From contig DASRFG010000023.1 in NCBI GenBank assembly GCA_035651655.1, positions 186,001-250,000 of the forward strand: a stretch of DNA of 64,000 bases. Direction: 5' to 3'. Position 1 is the stretch's first letter. Each line of letters begins with the position of its first letter. Position numbers and translations under genes: made by a program. Positions 8,908 through 18,523 of this stretch are shown here, piece by piece. The stretch is from Terriglobales bacterium. Lineage in GTDB: Bacteria > Acidobacteriota > Terriglobia > Terriglobales > Acidobacteriaceae. The notes under the pieces are model-generated. The model was not told the origin of the DNA. It searched no databases and was given only the letters and a program-made list of their open reading frames with translations.

Positions 8908-9624
8908 GTGGCCCTAATGCTGAAACGCTTTGTGGTTCTTTCTCTGTTCGTAATTGTGTCACTCAGTTTTGCGTATGCCCAGGCCAGCAGTCCGCAGGCA
9001 GCAACTCCTGCGTCGGACCAAGCGGGCGACTGGATCCAGTTATTTAATGGCAAGGACCTGACTGGCTGGAAACATGTCGGACCGGGATACATGACGGTTG
9101 AGAACGGTCTGATTCGCACTCATGGCGGCATGGGCCTACTGTACTGGACTGCTGGAAGGTTCAAAGACTGCGTGCTCCGGGTAGTTTTCAAAATGCGCGA
9201 TGAGAACGACAATTCTGGCGTGTTTATCCGAATTCCAATCGAACCGCGCGAGGAATGGATGCCGGTGCACTATGGCTATGAAGTGCAAATTGACAATCAC
9301 CCCGAACGTTCCGATCCTCCGGAGGACGAATACCATTCGACCGGGATGCTGTATTCGCTTACCAAACCGCTGGCCAAGGCCTGGAAACCCGGGCCGGAGT
9401 GGAACACTATGGAGATCACGTTGGATGGTCTCCGTACGATGGTCGTGTTAAACGGTGTGAAGGTCAGTGAGTTTACGGAAGGTGACCCGGTGCCAGCCAT
9501 GAAGTTTTCGTTCGAACCGCAGCGCGGGCGGAGGCCGATCGAAGGCTTCATTGGCCTGCAAAACCACAGCGACAACGACATTGTTTTCTTCAAAGAAGTC
9601 GGCGTGAAGCCATTGAAGCGCTAG
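8908..9624 (+). CDS. Secreted DUF1080 / 3-keto-disaccharide hydrolase-domain protein
   Basis: The frame begins with GTG at 8908, with an ATG at 8917 as an alternative; either start gives a signal peptide ending at AYAQA. The mature protein has the DUF1080 landmarks WIQLFNGKDLTGWKHVG (about residue 45), DNSGVFIRIP (about 95), YEVQIDN (about 120) and GFIGLQNHSD near the C-terminus. The fold is a concanavalin-like beta-sandwich. Members act on 3-keto-glycosides or bind sugars. The gene is divergent from the TIM-barrel gene at 7864-8772 and followed by a Gfo/Idh/MocA gene. Confidence 0.85.
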   Translation: MALMLKRFVVLSLFVIVSLSFAYAQASSPQAATPASDQAGDWIQLFNGKDLTGWKHVGPGYMTVENGLIRTHGGMGLLYWTAGRFKDCVLRVVFKMRDENDNSGVFIRIPIEPREEWMPVHYGYEVQIDNHPERSDPPEDEYHSTGMLYSLTKPLAKAWKPGPEWNTMEITLDGLRTMVVLNGVKVSEFTEGDPVPAMKFSFEPQRGRRPIEGFIGLQNHSDNDIVFFKEVGVKPLKR

Positions 9625-9674
9625 GCCGACCATGAAAAGTTCTGGCACGACCATTCAGTTCTCAAGGAGAAACG

Positions 9675-11027
9675 ATGAAGAATAATTTTTCGCGTCGTGA
9701 ATTTATCCAGACCGGCGCTGTGGCTGCCGGTGGCTTGCTGGCGGCCAAAACCATTCTGCTCGATCCTGATCCATCGATGGCCGCAACGCGTCCGGTCCCT
9801 CCTAGCGACCGCGTACGTTTTGGCATGATCGGAATCGGCATGCAGGGCTCTGACCTGCTTGGGAACGCGATTACACTTCCCGGTGTGGAGTGCGTTGCGG
9901 CCGCCGATCTGTATGACGGTCGACATACTTTGGCGAAGGAGATCACCAACAATCCCAGCCTGCCCACCACACGCCGTTACCAGGAACTGCTCGACAACAA
10001 AGAAATTGATTGCATCGTGGCCGCCGTTCCCGACCACTGGCACCGTCGCGTTGTGGTGGATGCGACCAGCGCCGGCAAAGATATCTATTGCGAGAAGCCG
10101 ATGTCGCATTCGCCCGCCGATGGCCTCGCCATGGTTGATTCCGCCCAGAAGCATGGGCGGATCGTGCAGATTGGCTCGCAGCGGGTGAGTTCGGCCCTGG
10201 GCGCCAAAGCGCGCGAAATGTATGCCTCGGGAGCTATCGGAAATGTCTCCATGATCGAGCTCACTCTTGGACGCAACGATCCCACTGGCGCTTGGCAGTA
10301 TCCGCCACCTCCAGACCTCTCGCCTCAGAACCTCGATTGGAATACCTGGCTGAATGACGCCCCGAAAATTCCCTTTAATAAACTTCATTTCGCCCGCTGG
10401 CGTTGCTGGAAAGAGTATGGCACCGGGGTGGCCGGCGATCTGATGGTGCACCTGATCAGCGGCATGATGTACACGCTGGGCTGGAACGAGGCGCCGAGAT
10501 CGGCACAGGCTTTGGGAGGCATTTTCCGTTTCGATGATGGACGAAATATGCCAGATCTGCACGCGGTACTTTTTGACTACCACGGAGTTCCGGTCTATGT
10601 CCGCTTGGGCCTCGGCACAGAGACTCCAGAGCTAGCCCGCTTCATGGGGCCTAAGGGCATCCTCGACACTACGGAGTACAGCATCACTCATTCGCAACAG
10701 CCCGGTGTGGATCTTGCCCCCAGCTACTACGCCCACAGCTTCCCGCAGAAAATGCGTGAGGAGTACATCAAAGAGTGGCACGAGAAGAACGATCCTCCCT
10801 TGGGCAAGGAACCCATGTACCCGACCGCAACCTATCAGGGACACGATTGGGACGATGTGAAACCACACCTCTGGAATTTCTTCCAGGCGGTGAAGTCGCG
10901 CAAACCTGTAATGGAAAACGAGGTGTTCGGCAATCACGCCGCGCTCGCTTGCCACATGGCGAACGAATCGTACTTCCGCAAAAAGCCTGTATTTTGGGAT
11001 GAGGGATCCAAGAGCCTCAAAGCTTAA
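9675..11027 (+). CDS. Tat-exported Gfo/Idh/MocA family oxidoreductase
   Basis: A strong ribosome-binding site (AAGGAGAAACG) precedes the ATG. The signal is NFSRREFIQTGAVAAGG, a canonical twin-arginine sequence. The Rossmann part reads GMIGIGMQGSDLLGNA (about residue 50) and the GFO motif IYCEKPMSHSPADG (about 137) contains the EKP dinucleotide-fold lysine. The C-terminal half is the usual beta-sheet substrate domain. The enzyme is an NAD(P)-dependent sugar oxidoreductase that may interconvert glycosides and 3-keto-glycosides together with the DUF1080 protein 50 nt upstream. Secreted members of this family usually hold their cofactor tightly. Confidence 0.88.
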   Translation: MKNNFSRREFIQTGAVAAGGLLAAKTILLDPDPSMAATRPVPPSDRVRFGMIGIGMQGSDLLGNAITLPGVECVAAADLYDGRHTLAKEITNNPSLPTTRRYQELLDNKEIDCIVAAVPDHWHRRVVVDATSAGKDIYCEKPMSHSPADGLAMVDSAQKHGRIVQIGSQRVSSALGAKAREMYASGAIGNVSMIELTLGRNDPTGAWQYPPPPDLSPQNLDWNTWLNDAPKIPFNKLHFARWRCWKEYGTGVAGDLMVHLISGMMYTLGWNEAPRSAQALGGIFRFDDGRNMPDLHAVLFDYHGVPVYVRLGLGTETPELARFMGPKGILDTTEYSITHSQQPGVDLAPSYYAHSFPQKMREEYIKEWHEKNDPPLGKEPMYPTATYQGHDWDDVKPHLWNFFQAVKSRKPVMENEVFGNHAALACHMANESYFRKKPVFWDEGSKSLKA

Positions 11028-11048
11028 TGGTTAACCGATACTGAGTGC

Positions 11049-12554
11049 ATGAAACGCTACGTTCTGGCCCTCGACCAGGGCACGACCTCCAGCCGAGCGA
11101 TCGTGTTCGGGCGCGAGGGCCGAATTATTTCTATTGCGCAACAAGAGTTCGAGCAGATCTATCCGAGCCCTGGGCAGGTGGAGCACGATCCCGAGGCCAT
11201 CTGGCTATCTCAAGTTGCTGTTGCGCGTGAAGCGCTTCAGAGGGCTGGCGTTTCGGCAGCCGAGATTGCCGCACTGGGAATCACGAATCAGCGTGAGACC
11301 ACGATCCTCTGGGAGCGCGCGTCGGGCGCTCCTGTGGTGAATGCGATCGTCTGGCAGAGCCGTGTGAGCGCCGCCATCTGCGAGCAGCTCAAAGCGGATG
11401 GGCTGGAGAATACCTTCCATGAGAAGACAGGGTTGGTACTCGATGCTTATTTTTCTGGAACAAAAATAAAATATCTGCTGGACACCATTCCCGGTCTACG
11501 CGCACGGGCCGAGCGTGGTGAGATTCTGTTCGGTACGGTTGATTCCTTTCTCTTATGGCGGCTCACTGGCGGCCGTTGCCATGCGACTGATGTAAGCAAC
11601 GCCAGCCGTACCCTGCTGTTTAACATCCACACCCTGCAATGGGACGATGAGTTGCTCCGCATTCTAGGCGTGCCTCGGGCTATGCTGCCCGAGGTTCGGT
11701 CCTCCAGCGAAAAATATGGCGAGACGGAGTCCGGCTTGCTTGGGAAACCGATTCCTATCGCCGGCATCGCGGGCGACCAGCAAGCGGCGCTATTTGGCCA
11801 AATGTGCCTCTCTCCTGGAGAGGCCAAAAACACATATGGAACCGGCTGCTTCGCCCTGCTGAACACCGGCGATAAAGCTGTAACTTCCACAAAAGGTCTG
11901 CTGACTTCGGTGGCGTGGAAGCTGGGCGGGCAAACCACTTATTGCCTGGAAGGCGCGGTGTTTATCGCAGGGGCGGTGGTGCAGTGGCTGCGCGATGGCC
12001 TCAAGGCTTTTCCCAAATCGGCTGACGTTGAGCGGTTGGCGGGTTCGGTGCCCGATAGCGGCGGCGTTTACTTTGTGCCGGCGCTGGTCGGATTGGGCGC
12101 TCCCTATTGGGACCCGTACGCGCGCGGAACCATTCTCGGTATCGGTAGGGACACTACCATCGCTCACATCGCACGGGCGGCGTTGGATGCCATTGCGTAT
12201 CAAACCCGTGACGTTCTCGATCTAATGCAGCAGGAAGCCGGCTTGAAGTTATCGGTATTGAAAGTCGATGGCGGTGCTGCGTGCAACTCACCGATGATGC
12301 AATTCCAAGCCGATATGCTGAGTATTCCCGTGCGCCGGCCAGTAGTTGCAGAGACCACGGCATTAGGCGCGGCGTACCTGGCGGGGCTGGCCATCGGATA
12401 TTGGAAGAGCACCGCGGAAATCGCATCCAACTGGGCGCTTGATTGTGAGTTCACTCCTAAAATGCCGGCCAAGCAAAGAGAGGCCCTCTACCGGCGGTGG
12501 CAAAAAGCGGTGGCTAGATCTCTGGATTGGGAAGAGCACAAGGTCATTGAGTAA
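11049..12554 (+). CDS. glpK: Glycerol kinase
   Basis: The 501-aa protein matches the FGGY kinase glycerol kinase family over its full length: [12 protein letters not shown] at the N-terminus (phosphate 1 loop), [10 protein letters not shown] and the VWQSRVS segment, [13 protein letters not shown] (about residue 240), KNTYGTGCF (ATP-binding) and [19 protein letters not shown] near residue 410. It phosphorylates glycerol to glycerol-3-phosphate in the cytoplasm. No glycerol facilitator or glpD is adjacent. It begins 21 nt after the Gfo/Idh/MocA gene, so it may share that transcript. Confidence 0.93.
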   Translation: MKRYVLALDQGTTSSRAIVFGREGRIISIAQQEFEQIYPSPGQVEHDPEAIWLSQVAVAREALQRAGVSAAEIAALGITNQRETTILWERASGAPVVNAIVWQSRVSAAICEQLKADGLENTFHEKTGLVLDAYFSGTKIKYLLDTIPGLRARAERGEILFGTVDSFLLWRLTGGRCHATDVSNASRTLLFNIHTLQWDDELLRILGVPRAMLPEVRSSSEKYGETESGLLGKPIPIAGIAGDQQAALFGQMCLSPGEAKNTYGTGCFALLNTGDKAVTSTKGLLTSVAWKLGGQTTYCLEGAVFIAGAVVQWLRDGLKAFPKSADVERLAGSVPDSGGVYFVPALVGLGAPYWDPYARGTILGIGRDTTIAHIARAALDAIAYQTRDVLDLMQQEAGLKLSVLKVDGGAACNSPMMQFQADMLSIPVRRPVVAETTALGAAYLAGLAIGYWKSTAEIASNWALDCEFTPKMPAKQREALYRRWQKAVARSLDWEEHKVIE

Positions 12555-12685
12555 TTGTTGGAATCGGGTAATTTTGCGATGCACAGCCGAAAGGCACATG
12601 CGGACATCCTTACCCTCCCTGAGATCATCCCTTTTGTAGGAATAACGCGAAAGCTAGCAACGTATATCAGGACTGGGGCTAAAAC

Positions 12686-12868
12686 ATGGCTGAAACCGGA
12701 GTGCGACCGCGCTGCCCAAAATGCGGCAATCAGATGAATGCCAGCTTCCAGTCGGGCGCAGAATCGCAGCCTGCCACAGGCAAGAAAGCAGGTTACGCTG
12801 CTACCTGGGAGTGCGCGGTGTGCGGAGAAGAAGTAAAGCGAGCCACTACCAAGATTGGACCCGCATAG
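12686..12868 (+). CDS. Small zinc-ribbon protein, 60 aa
   Basis: The product has two CxxC knuckles, CPKCG (residue 10) and CAVCGEE (residue 44), separated by a polar loop, so it should bind one zinc ion as a zinc ribbon. The ATG lies at 12686, with no strong Shine-Dalgarno. It probably binds nucleic acid or a protein partner; no specific function is known. It lies between glpK and the nucleoside hydrolase gene on the same strand. Confidence 0.5.
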   Translation: MAETGVRPRCPKCGNQMNASFQSGAESQPATGKKAGYAATWECAVCGEEVKRATTKIGPA

Positions 12869-12947
12869 CCCTGCTCCTCAATCCAGCAGTTCACAAATCT
12901 CCTTCAATTCGTGGCATCCTATTCCGAACCTAAAAGGAGTCACAGGA

Positions 12948-13988
12948 TTGAACCTTCGAAAACCCCTGGCGCTTGGTCTGCTGTTCTTATTGTCTTCTTT
13001 GCTCAGCGCAGAACCCGTCCACATAATTTTCGATACTGACATGGGCAACGATGTGGACGACGCGCTTGCGCTCGCCATGTTGCATTCCTTTGAAAGCCGT
13101 AGCGAGGCCAAGCTGCTGGCGGTCACCATCACCAAAGATAATCCGTGGTGCGCTCCCTACGTTGACCTGGTAGACACGTTTTACGGACGCGGCGAAATTC
13201 CCATCGGAATGGTAAAAGACGGAAAAACACCGCAAAATAACCCAATGATCCAGGTGCCCGCCAATCGGAGGCGGGCTGACGGCAGTTTCATCTATCCGCA
13301 TCGCATCACGGACGGTCGTCAGGCTCCAGATGCCGTCTCATTACTTCGCCGTACGCTGGCTGGAGAACAGGATGGTGGTGTCGTTATGGTGCAGGTCGGG
13401 TTTAGCACTAACCTGGCGCGCCTGCTTGATTCTTCGCCCGACGCCGTCAGCTCGCTTGCTGGCCGCGACCTCGTCGCGAAAAAGGTTCGGCTGTTGGTTG
13501 CGATGGCGGGAAATTTTGCCAGTCCCAAACCAGAGTACAACGTTGAGACTGACGTTCCTTCCGCTCGGAAGGTCTTCGAGCAGTGGCCCACGCCGATAGC
13601 AGTGAGCGGGTACGAGGTAGGCGAGGCGATGCTCTTCCCTGCTGCCAGCATCGACCACGACTTTGCATATGTAGCGGAGCATCCGGTGGCCGATGCTTAC
13701 CGAGCGTACATGAAAATGCCGTACGACCGTCCGACGTGGGACCTTACCGCGGCGCTGTATGCCGTCCGCCCGGATCGGGAGTATTTTTCGCTATCGGAGC
13801 CGGGAAGAATCTCCGTACTGCCCGATGGTCGTACGCAGTTCACGCCCGATCAAAATGCTGACCGTCGCTACTTGAAGGTGAGCAATAGTCAAAAACCACG
13901 AACCCTCGAAGCAATGATAATGCTGGCAAGCGAGCCGCCGCAGAAGGCCAGAGCGCAAATGGCGATGACCAGCGTGCCTTCCTTCTAA
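12948..13988 (+). CDS. Secreted nucleoside hydrolase family protein
   Basis: I place the start at TTG 12948 because AAAAGGAG lies 7-8 nt upstream and the frame then begins with a signal peptide (MNLRKPLALGLLFLLSSLLS). The metal-binding motif IIFDTDMGNDVDDALALAML follows immediately, as in inosine-uridine nucleoside hydrolases. The later AMAGNF and TWDLTAALYAV blocks also fit; the final part of the pocket is less canonical. It likely hydrolyses N-glycosidic bonds of nucleosides or related ribosides in the periplasm. Length is 346 aa. Confidence 0.82.
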   Translation: MNLRKPLALGLLFLLSSLLSAEPVHIIFDTDMGNDVDDALALAMLHSFESRSEAKLLAVTITKDNPWCAPYVDLVDTFYGRGEIPIGMVKDGKTPQNNPMIQVPANRRRADGSFIYPHRITDGRQAPDAVSLLRRTLAGEQDGGVVMVQVGFSTNLARLLDSSPDAVSSLAGRDLVAKKVRLLVAMAGNFASPKPEYNVETDVPSARKVFEQWPTPIAVSGYEVGEAMLFPAASIDHDFAYVAEHPVADAYRAYMKMPYDRPTWDLTAALYAVRPDREYFSLSEPGRISVLPDGRTQFTPDQNADRRYLKVSNSQKPRTLEAMIMLASEPPQKARAQMAMTSVPSF

Positions 13989-14039
13989 GTTGCTGTTATA
14001 TTCGGGCGCTTGCTTCTCCCCTATCGCAAGGACAATTCA

Positions 14040-16088
14040 ATGCTTCCTCAATTCATTCGGACCCTCATTTGTCTTGCTGCCATGCTGAGTGCTTGTCTTA
14101 CGTTCGCACAGCCAAAGGGCCTGGTCAGCACGGATCTTGCCCGCTTTCGCGCTGTCGGCGAGGTCGCGCTCTCTCCTGACGGTCGTCGCATCGCCTACAC
14201 CGTGGAAATGTTCGATCGCCCCGGCCGTCCGTACTCGCAAATGTGGGTGATGGAACTGGCGTCACAAAAGGCGGCGCGCATTGGCGGCCCAACCGACGCC
14301 ACTTCCAGCCCGCAATGGTCGCCAGACAGCAGATGGTTAGCTTACATGGGCAACGACGGCCAGAAATCCGGCCTTATGGTGGCGCATGCCGATGGTTCCG
14401 GAGCCAGTTTTGTTGCCGAAGTAACGGGCACTAATGCGCCTATTCCGGACCAAGGAAACCAACTGACCTGGTCGCCGGACAGCAAACAGATCGCATTCAT
14501 CTCGGCTACGCCCGGTCCCGAGCCCCCACTGGATGGCGATCCCGTGGTGATCACGCGCTATCTCTACAAACCCGATTACAACGAAGGCATGTCACACTTC
14601 AATGACAACCGGCGGCTGCACATTTTTGTGGTTACTCTTGCAGATAAGCAGGCGCGCCAGCTCACCCGGGGCACGCACTATGAGCACTCCATTGACTGGT
14701 CGCCGGACGGCAACGAAATTCTGTTTTTGTCCGACGCCGATCCTAATTCGGACGAGTTTTTCAACTACGACGTGTTCGCGCTGAACGTGGCCAGCGGCTC
14801 CGTCCGGCGGCTCACCGCAACCGAAAGCTGTGAATATATGCCGCGCTGGTCGCCGGACGGCAAGAGCATCGCCTTTCTGGCTACAAAGCGTGGGCTCACC
14901 GATCGCGAAACCACGATGGAAGATACGCACGTCTGGTTGATGAACGCCGATGGAAGTAATCGGCGCGAGATCGGTTCAGTGATTGATAACCGGCAAGGCA
15001 CGCCAGAGTGGGCGCCGGACGGAAGCGCCGTCTACTTCAGTGTCCAGGAGCGAGGCAGTGTCCACCTGGTGCGGCTGCCGCCCGCGGGCGGACGGCCGGA
15101 AGTCGTGGTGACTGATACCGGCCATGTGGGGAATTTTTCGATCGGCAGTGACGTAATCGCCTATAGCTTCCAAGGCCCGTCAGACATGGCCGAGCTTTAC
15201 CTGAAATCCGGCGGAGCATCGGCGCGGAAACTGACTGACTTAAATGCCCAGGTCCTTGCCGGAAAACAAATTGCAGAAGTTGTTCCTTTCACCTTCGCCA
15301 GCAACGACAACAAGTTCGAGGTGGAAGCCTTCCTTACCAAACCGATAGGCGTGACTTCAACCTCAAAGCATCCGCTAATCGTAAACATTCACGGCGGACC
15401 ACACGGGCAGAACGGTCCTTCATTTAGTTTCAAGAATCAAGTTTATGCTGCCCATGGCTGGTCGGTGCTTCAGGTGAACTACCGCGGATCAACCGGATAT
15501 GGCCAGAAATTCGCTGATGCAGTTTTCAACGACCAGGACGGCAACGAGGCCCAGGATGTGCTTTACGGCGTGAGCGCTGCGGTGCGTCGGAATCTCTGGA
15601 TTGACCGCGAGCGTATGGGCATTGAAGGCGTGAGTTACGGCGGCCAGTTAACGGATTGGCTCATCACGCAGACCAACGAGTTCAAGGCAGCGGTGCCCAT
15701 TGCAGGCATCACCAATCTGATCAGCTACAACTATATGACCTATTACAACCAGTACGAAGAAATGGAGTTCGGCCAGTTTCTGCACCAGAACGATCTAATG
15801 AACTTTGCCTGGGAGCGCTCTGCGCTCAAGCATATAAGTGCGGTCCACACGCCCACCATGCTTATGCACGGCGAGAACGATGCCGACGTTCCCATTGCAG
15901 AAGCAGAACAGTTCTATATCGCACTCAAAGATGTGGGGGTGGAGACCATTTTTGTACGCTATCCGCGCGAGGGCCATGGGCTGCGCGAGACGAAGCACAT
16001 AATGGATTCTATTGACCGTTGCATCGCCTGGTACGAGAAGCACTTCCCGCGTCCCGGTGCCGAGGGAATCACCAGTGTGCAGCCGTGA
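14040..16088 (+). CDS. Secreted S9-family prolyl oligopeptidase-like peptidase
   Basis: The ATG at 14040 has AAGGA about 9 nt upstream and gives a signal peptide ending near TFAQ; an upstream in-frame Met at 14010 has no such support. Residues 30-430 are a beta-propeller with repeated WSPDG-type blades. The C-terminal alpha/beta-hydrolase carries the catalytic triad: nucleophile in GVSYGG (about residue 540), Asp in HGENDADVP (about 623) and His in REGHGLRE (about 658). It should cleave short peptides in the periplasm. Length 682 aa is typical for acylaminoacyl-peptidase/DPP-like S9 enzymes. Confidence 0.9.
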   Translation: MLPQFIRTLICLAAMLSACLTFAQPKGLVSTDLARFRAVGEVALSPDGRRIAYTVEMFDRPGRPYSQMWVMELASQKAARIGGPTDATSSPQWSPDSRWLAYMGNDGQKSGLMVAHADGSGASFVAEVTGTNAPIPDQGNQLTWSPDSKQIAFISATPGPEPPLDGDPVVITRYLYKPDYNEGMSHFNDNRRLHIFVVTLADKQARQLTRGTHYEHSIDWSPDGNEILFLSDADPNSDEFFNYDVFALNVASGSVRRLTATESCEYMPRWSPDGKSIAFLATKRGLTDRETTMEDTHVWLMNADGSNRREIGSVIDNRQGTPEWAPDGSAVYFSVQERGSVHLVRLPPAGGRPEVVVTDTGHVGNFSIGSDVIAYSFQGPSDMAELYLKSGGASARKLTDLNAQVLAGKQIAEVVPFTFASNDNKFEVEAFLTKPIGVTSTSKHPLIVNIHGGPHGQNGPSFSFKNQVYAAHGWSVLQVNYRGSTGYGQKFADAVFNDQDGNEAQDVLYGVSAAVRRNLWIDRERMGIEGVSYGGQLTDWLITQTNEFKAAVPIAGITNLISYNYMTYYNQYEEMEFGQFLHQNDLMNFAWERSALKHISAVHTPTMLMHGENDADVPIAEAEQFYIALKDVGVETIFVRYPREGHGLRETKHIMDSIDRCIAWYEKHFPRPGAEGITSVQP

Positions 16089-16131
16089 TAGACAGTTCCC
16101 TCCCCGGTATTGAACTGGTGACCGGCGAACT

Positions 16132-16734
16132 TTATTCTCGACCAAAGGTATAGCCGATCGATCCGGCGTAGCGCATCGCCCGTCCCGAGCTGAACTCGAA
16201 GTTGTTGTGAACAAGATATAAGTGCACTTCGGGACGGACAAAGATGTTGCCCTTCACGTAAAAACGAACTCCGCCGCCGAAGTGCCCCATAAAATGCTTG
16301 ACGCTGCTGTAATTGGTGCAGCCGCTAAAAAAATTGCAATTCACCGCTCCGTAGAATCGGACGTCTTCGGCGCCAATCCCGGCCATCAGTTCTGCCGCTG
16401 CATGCTTGCCGAGCTCAGGTATCCAGATCCCGTTGAAATCGAAGAAAATCGGGCGGAAAGGCTGCTGCGATATGGCATAACGCTGCTGACCGACCCGCCA
16501 GGCCACTTCTCCTTGCACGCCAAATCGTTTTTTGATCAGGAAGTCACCACTGAAAGCTGGATAAACTCCGCCGCCAACTGACTGAGGAAAATATTTCGAC
16601 GTCGCCGCGACGCTCGAAGCTGATGGCGCTGATACCCCGCCCAATCCAAATGCCATGTCAAATTGTTGAGCGTGAAGTACCTGCGCAAAAAGAAAGAAAA
16701 CAAAACCCCCCGCGATTAAAGCGAACTTTTTCAA
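16132..16734 (-). CDS. Outer-membrane beta-barrel-type protein
   Basis: The 200-aa product begins with a signal peptide (MKKFALIAGGFVFFLFAQVLHA) and continues with alternating hydrophobic/polar strands rich in Gly and aromatics. Examples are GVQGEVAWRVG, VRFYGAVNCNFF and GGGVRFYVKG; the end reads GSIGYTFGRE. This is typical of small outer-membrane beta-barrels of the OmpA/OprF beta-barrel-like type. No enzymatic motif is visible. It is convergent with the S9 peptidase gene. Confidence 0.65.
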   Translation of the reverse strand: MKKFALIAGGFVFFLFAQVLHAQQFDMAFGLGGVSAPSASSVAATSKYFPQSVGGGVYPAFSGDFLIKKRFGVQGEVAWRVGQQRYAISQQPFRPIFFDFNGIWIPELGKHAAAELMAGIGAEDVRFYGAVNCNFFSGCTNYSSVKHFMGHFGGGVRFYVKGNIFVRPEVHLYLVHNNFEFSSGRAMRYAGSIGYTFGRE

Positions 16735-16890
16735 GCGGTTCTCCTATTTGGTAACAGAGATTCGGGCGAGGTGGCGTTGGTTGCAGGCCAAAAACGAAAT
16801 GCTTTCTTCTATGCGACGTGGCAGGACAAGACGAATGCAATCGTCCACCAGCTTGTTTTGTGTAAAGAATTGTCACAGGTCATCCCGAGG

Positions 16891-17631
16891 TCAACGCAGT
16901 TTTAGAATCGCCGCAACAATCACTTCCGCCAAAGCCACGGAAATCCAAAGTATCTCGCGGACACGCGAATGTGAGAGGTCACGTTTGACTTGCGCGATCA
17001 TGACTTCGATTTCGTCATCAACTTCGGCGTCAGGAGGCGGCCCGATCAGGAACGTTCCGGACAATGGCAGTGGAGAAGCGTACACCGGCTCGGGAGCGTC
17101 GGGCAGGAAGACTTTAGGGCTGGTCAACAACGCGGACCAGCGGGGCGCCAACAACGTATTCGACGCCAATTCCGGGTTTACCGGCGCGGCTGTGACTTCC
17201 ATGGGCGGCAGTTTCTCGGGAGCGACGGCATCTGCAAGGTTGCGCAGTAGCGAAGTCCACCAGGGGTGATTAGTGGAATCGCTGAGCAGTTCGCCAACGT
17301 CCACCGGCCGCGACTCAAGCTCCAACGGCGGCAGTGTTTCTGGCGTGATGACATCACCCAGGCTGGTAAATACGGTCCGATACCAGGGAAGGTCCAGGAA
17401 ATCTCCCGCCAACATGCCGACATCAACCGGACGGGAGGTAAGGTGCAGCGGCGGTAACCTTTCCGGCGCGAACCGCTCTCGCAAATTTTCCAATAAAGAG
17501 CGCCACAGCGGAGGATTGAGGCTGGCCGGCGGCAACAGATTGAGTTCGTCAGCCTTCAGGGTTTCACTGCCCGGTTCTGTGCGGGGCATTTCGAAATTGG
17601 GGTTCAGGGGCGGGATTTTCATGCTAGCCAT
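16891..17631 (-). CDS. Three-fold repeat protein with C-terminal membrane anchor
   Basis: The ATG at 17631 follows AAGGTGG at good spacing, giving about 246 aa. The protein has three imperfect repeats of about 45 aa, each with a Trp-containing helix and an R/D-x-x-x-P-E-x-LPPLxL segment, then RPVDVG or similar (repeats start near residues 36, 81 and 126), and a fourth fragment (APRWSALL). A single hydrophobic segment near the C-terminus (ILWISVALAEVIVAAIL) should anchor it in the membrane, most of the protein facing the cytoplasm. Similar repeat modules occur in acidobacterial TonB-related proteins as far as I recall. No function can be given. Confidence 0.6.
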   Translation of the reverse strand: MASMKIPPLNPNFEMPRTEPGSETLKADELNLLPPASLNPPLWRSLLENLRERFAPERLPPLHLTSRPVDVGMLAGDFLDLPWYRTVFTSLGDVITPETLPPLELESRPVDVGELLSDSTNHPWWTSLLRNLADAVAPEKLPPMEVTAAPVNPELASNTLLAPRWSALLTSPKVFLPDAPEPVYASPLPLSGTFLIGPPPDAEVDDEIEVMIAQVKRDLSHSRVREILWISVALAEVIVAAILKLR

Positions 17632-17761
17632 ACTTTCCACCTTGGGCGGGCACGCTCCCGCACTCAAAAGCGCCAACTGCGCCCCAGCAGACTATCAAAT
17701 TCGGACAAAATTGCACGCCCAGTCTTTGGAGTCGGAAAACAACCAAAAGTTGTTTGATGTC

Positions 17762-17810
17762 TGGAGCGGGAGACGGGGATCGAACCCGCGACATCCAGCT
17801 TGGGAAGCTG
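17762..17810 (-). repeat. attL-like 49-bp fragment of tRNA-Gly
   Basis: The 49 bases are identical to 38450-38498, read base by base. They correspond to the anticodon-stem 3' side, T arm, acceptor 3' strand and CCA of the tRNA. The match stops at 17811 (t against g), so the 5' half of the tRNA is missing and this copy is not a functional tRNA. It marks the left boundary of the island. Confidence 0.92.
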
Positions 17811-17973
17811 TTCACCGGAGGGTGAGACGAGGTGCCGGAAGATCATAAGGACCAGAAACTACACACGTTTTTGGCATTCACGCTCTTCCTGCACCTTTCT
17901 TCATTCTTCTGCATAAGGCTGGTTCTACACTCACTTTGTGGATGATTTTGTGGAGATTTCTGGCAGGCAGAAC

Positions 17974-18285
17974 TTACGTGTGAGCAATGCCTGTTTTATG
18001 CCTGTTCTCAGGGTTTGCTTTTCGGATTGGGATTTCGATCTTCATTGTGCCAGCGGTGATTTCCGCTCCCGCGAGCTTATGCTCTATCCATTCTCCGTTC
18101 AGTCCATTGGGGGAGGCCAAATATCCAACGAGTGGGCGCACGTCCATAGCGTCCCTGCCTTGCGCCTCTAAGACACGTTGTAGGCGGCTTACCAGAGCGT
18201 CAGCATCGGTCTCAGCCGAAGATGAAGCCAAATTCACTCCGTCCAGGATCACAAGTCTGTGTCCCAAATGCTTGCACCTCTTCAA
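17974..18285 (-). CDS. Small hypothetical protein, 103 aa, possibly a gene remnant
   Basis: The minus frame encodes a polar protein with a plausible core (QRVLEAQGRDAMDVRPLVGY then NGEWIEHKLAGAEIT). Its start, MKRCKHLGHRLV, has no strong ribosome-binding site. It lies just inside the left att site, divergent from the XRE gene. The family is unknown; it may be the end of a decayed gene. Confidence 0.35.
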   Translation of the reverse strand: MKRCKHLGHRLVILDGVNLASSSAETDADALVSRLQRVLEAQGRDAMDVRPLVGYLASPNGLNGEWIEHKLAGAEITAGTMKIEIPIRKANPENRHKTGIAHT

Positions 18286-18484
18286 TATTCCCTCCGGCAG
18301 GAGCTGATTGCCGAGCTCCTATGCCGCCCTCAACCTCTTGCCGCACGTCATTAGGTACGGCGAACTGCCGGTGGTGGCTATCAGTAATCGGAGTGTGGTC
18401 AGCATCAAGGGAATTTCATTTCAGTCAGCTACCGGGCAATTCTTATCGAAACGATTGCTAGGTCGATCTTTTTGGGCACAAAAG

Positions 18485-18514
18485 TTGTTGCTTTTATACC
18501 AAAAGTGGTATCAG
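18485..18514 (+). promoter_or_regulatory. Probable autoregulated promoter with ATACCA-aaag-TGGTAT operator
   Basis: A perfect 6-bp inverted repeat (18496-18511, ATACCA, 4-nt spacer, TGGTAT) lies 12 nt upstream of the XRE start codon. It sits between a possible -35 (TTGTTG, 18485-18490) and -10 (TATCAG, 18509-18514) element 18 nt apart. The position fits an operator bound by the XRE protein encoded next. The palindrome is seen; the promoter boxes are weak and inferred. Confidence 0.45.
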
Positions 18515-18523
18515 ATGTAGCAA

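Noticed and set aside
9621-10583. Minus-strand ORF of 320 aa opposite the Gfo/Idh/MocA gene
   Set aside because: Shadow of a gene with a Tat signal and EKP motif.
17762-17836. Second complete tRNA-Gly at the left end of the island
   Set aside because: Identity stops at 17810, so the 5' half with the D arm and acceptor 5' strand is missing; it is an att fragment, not a gene.
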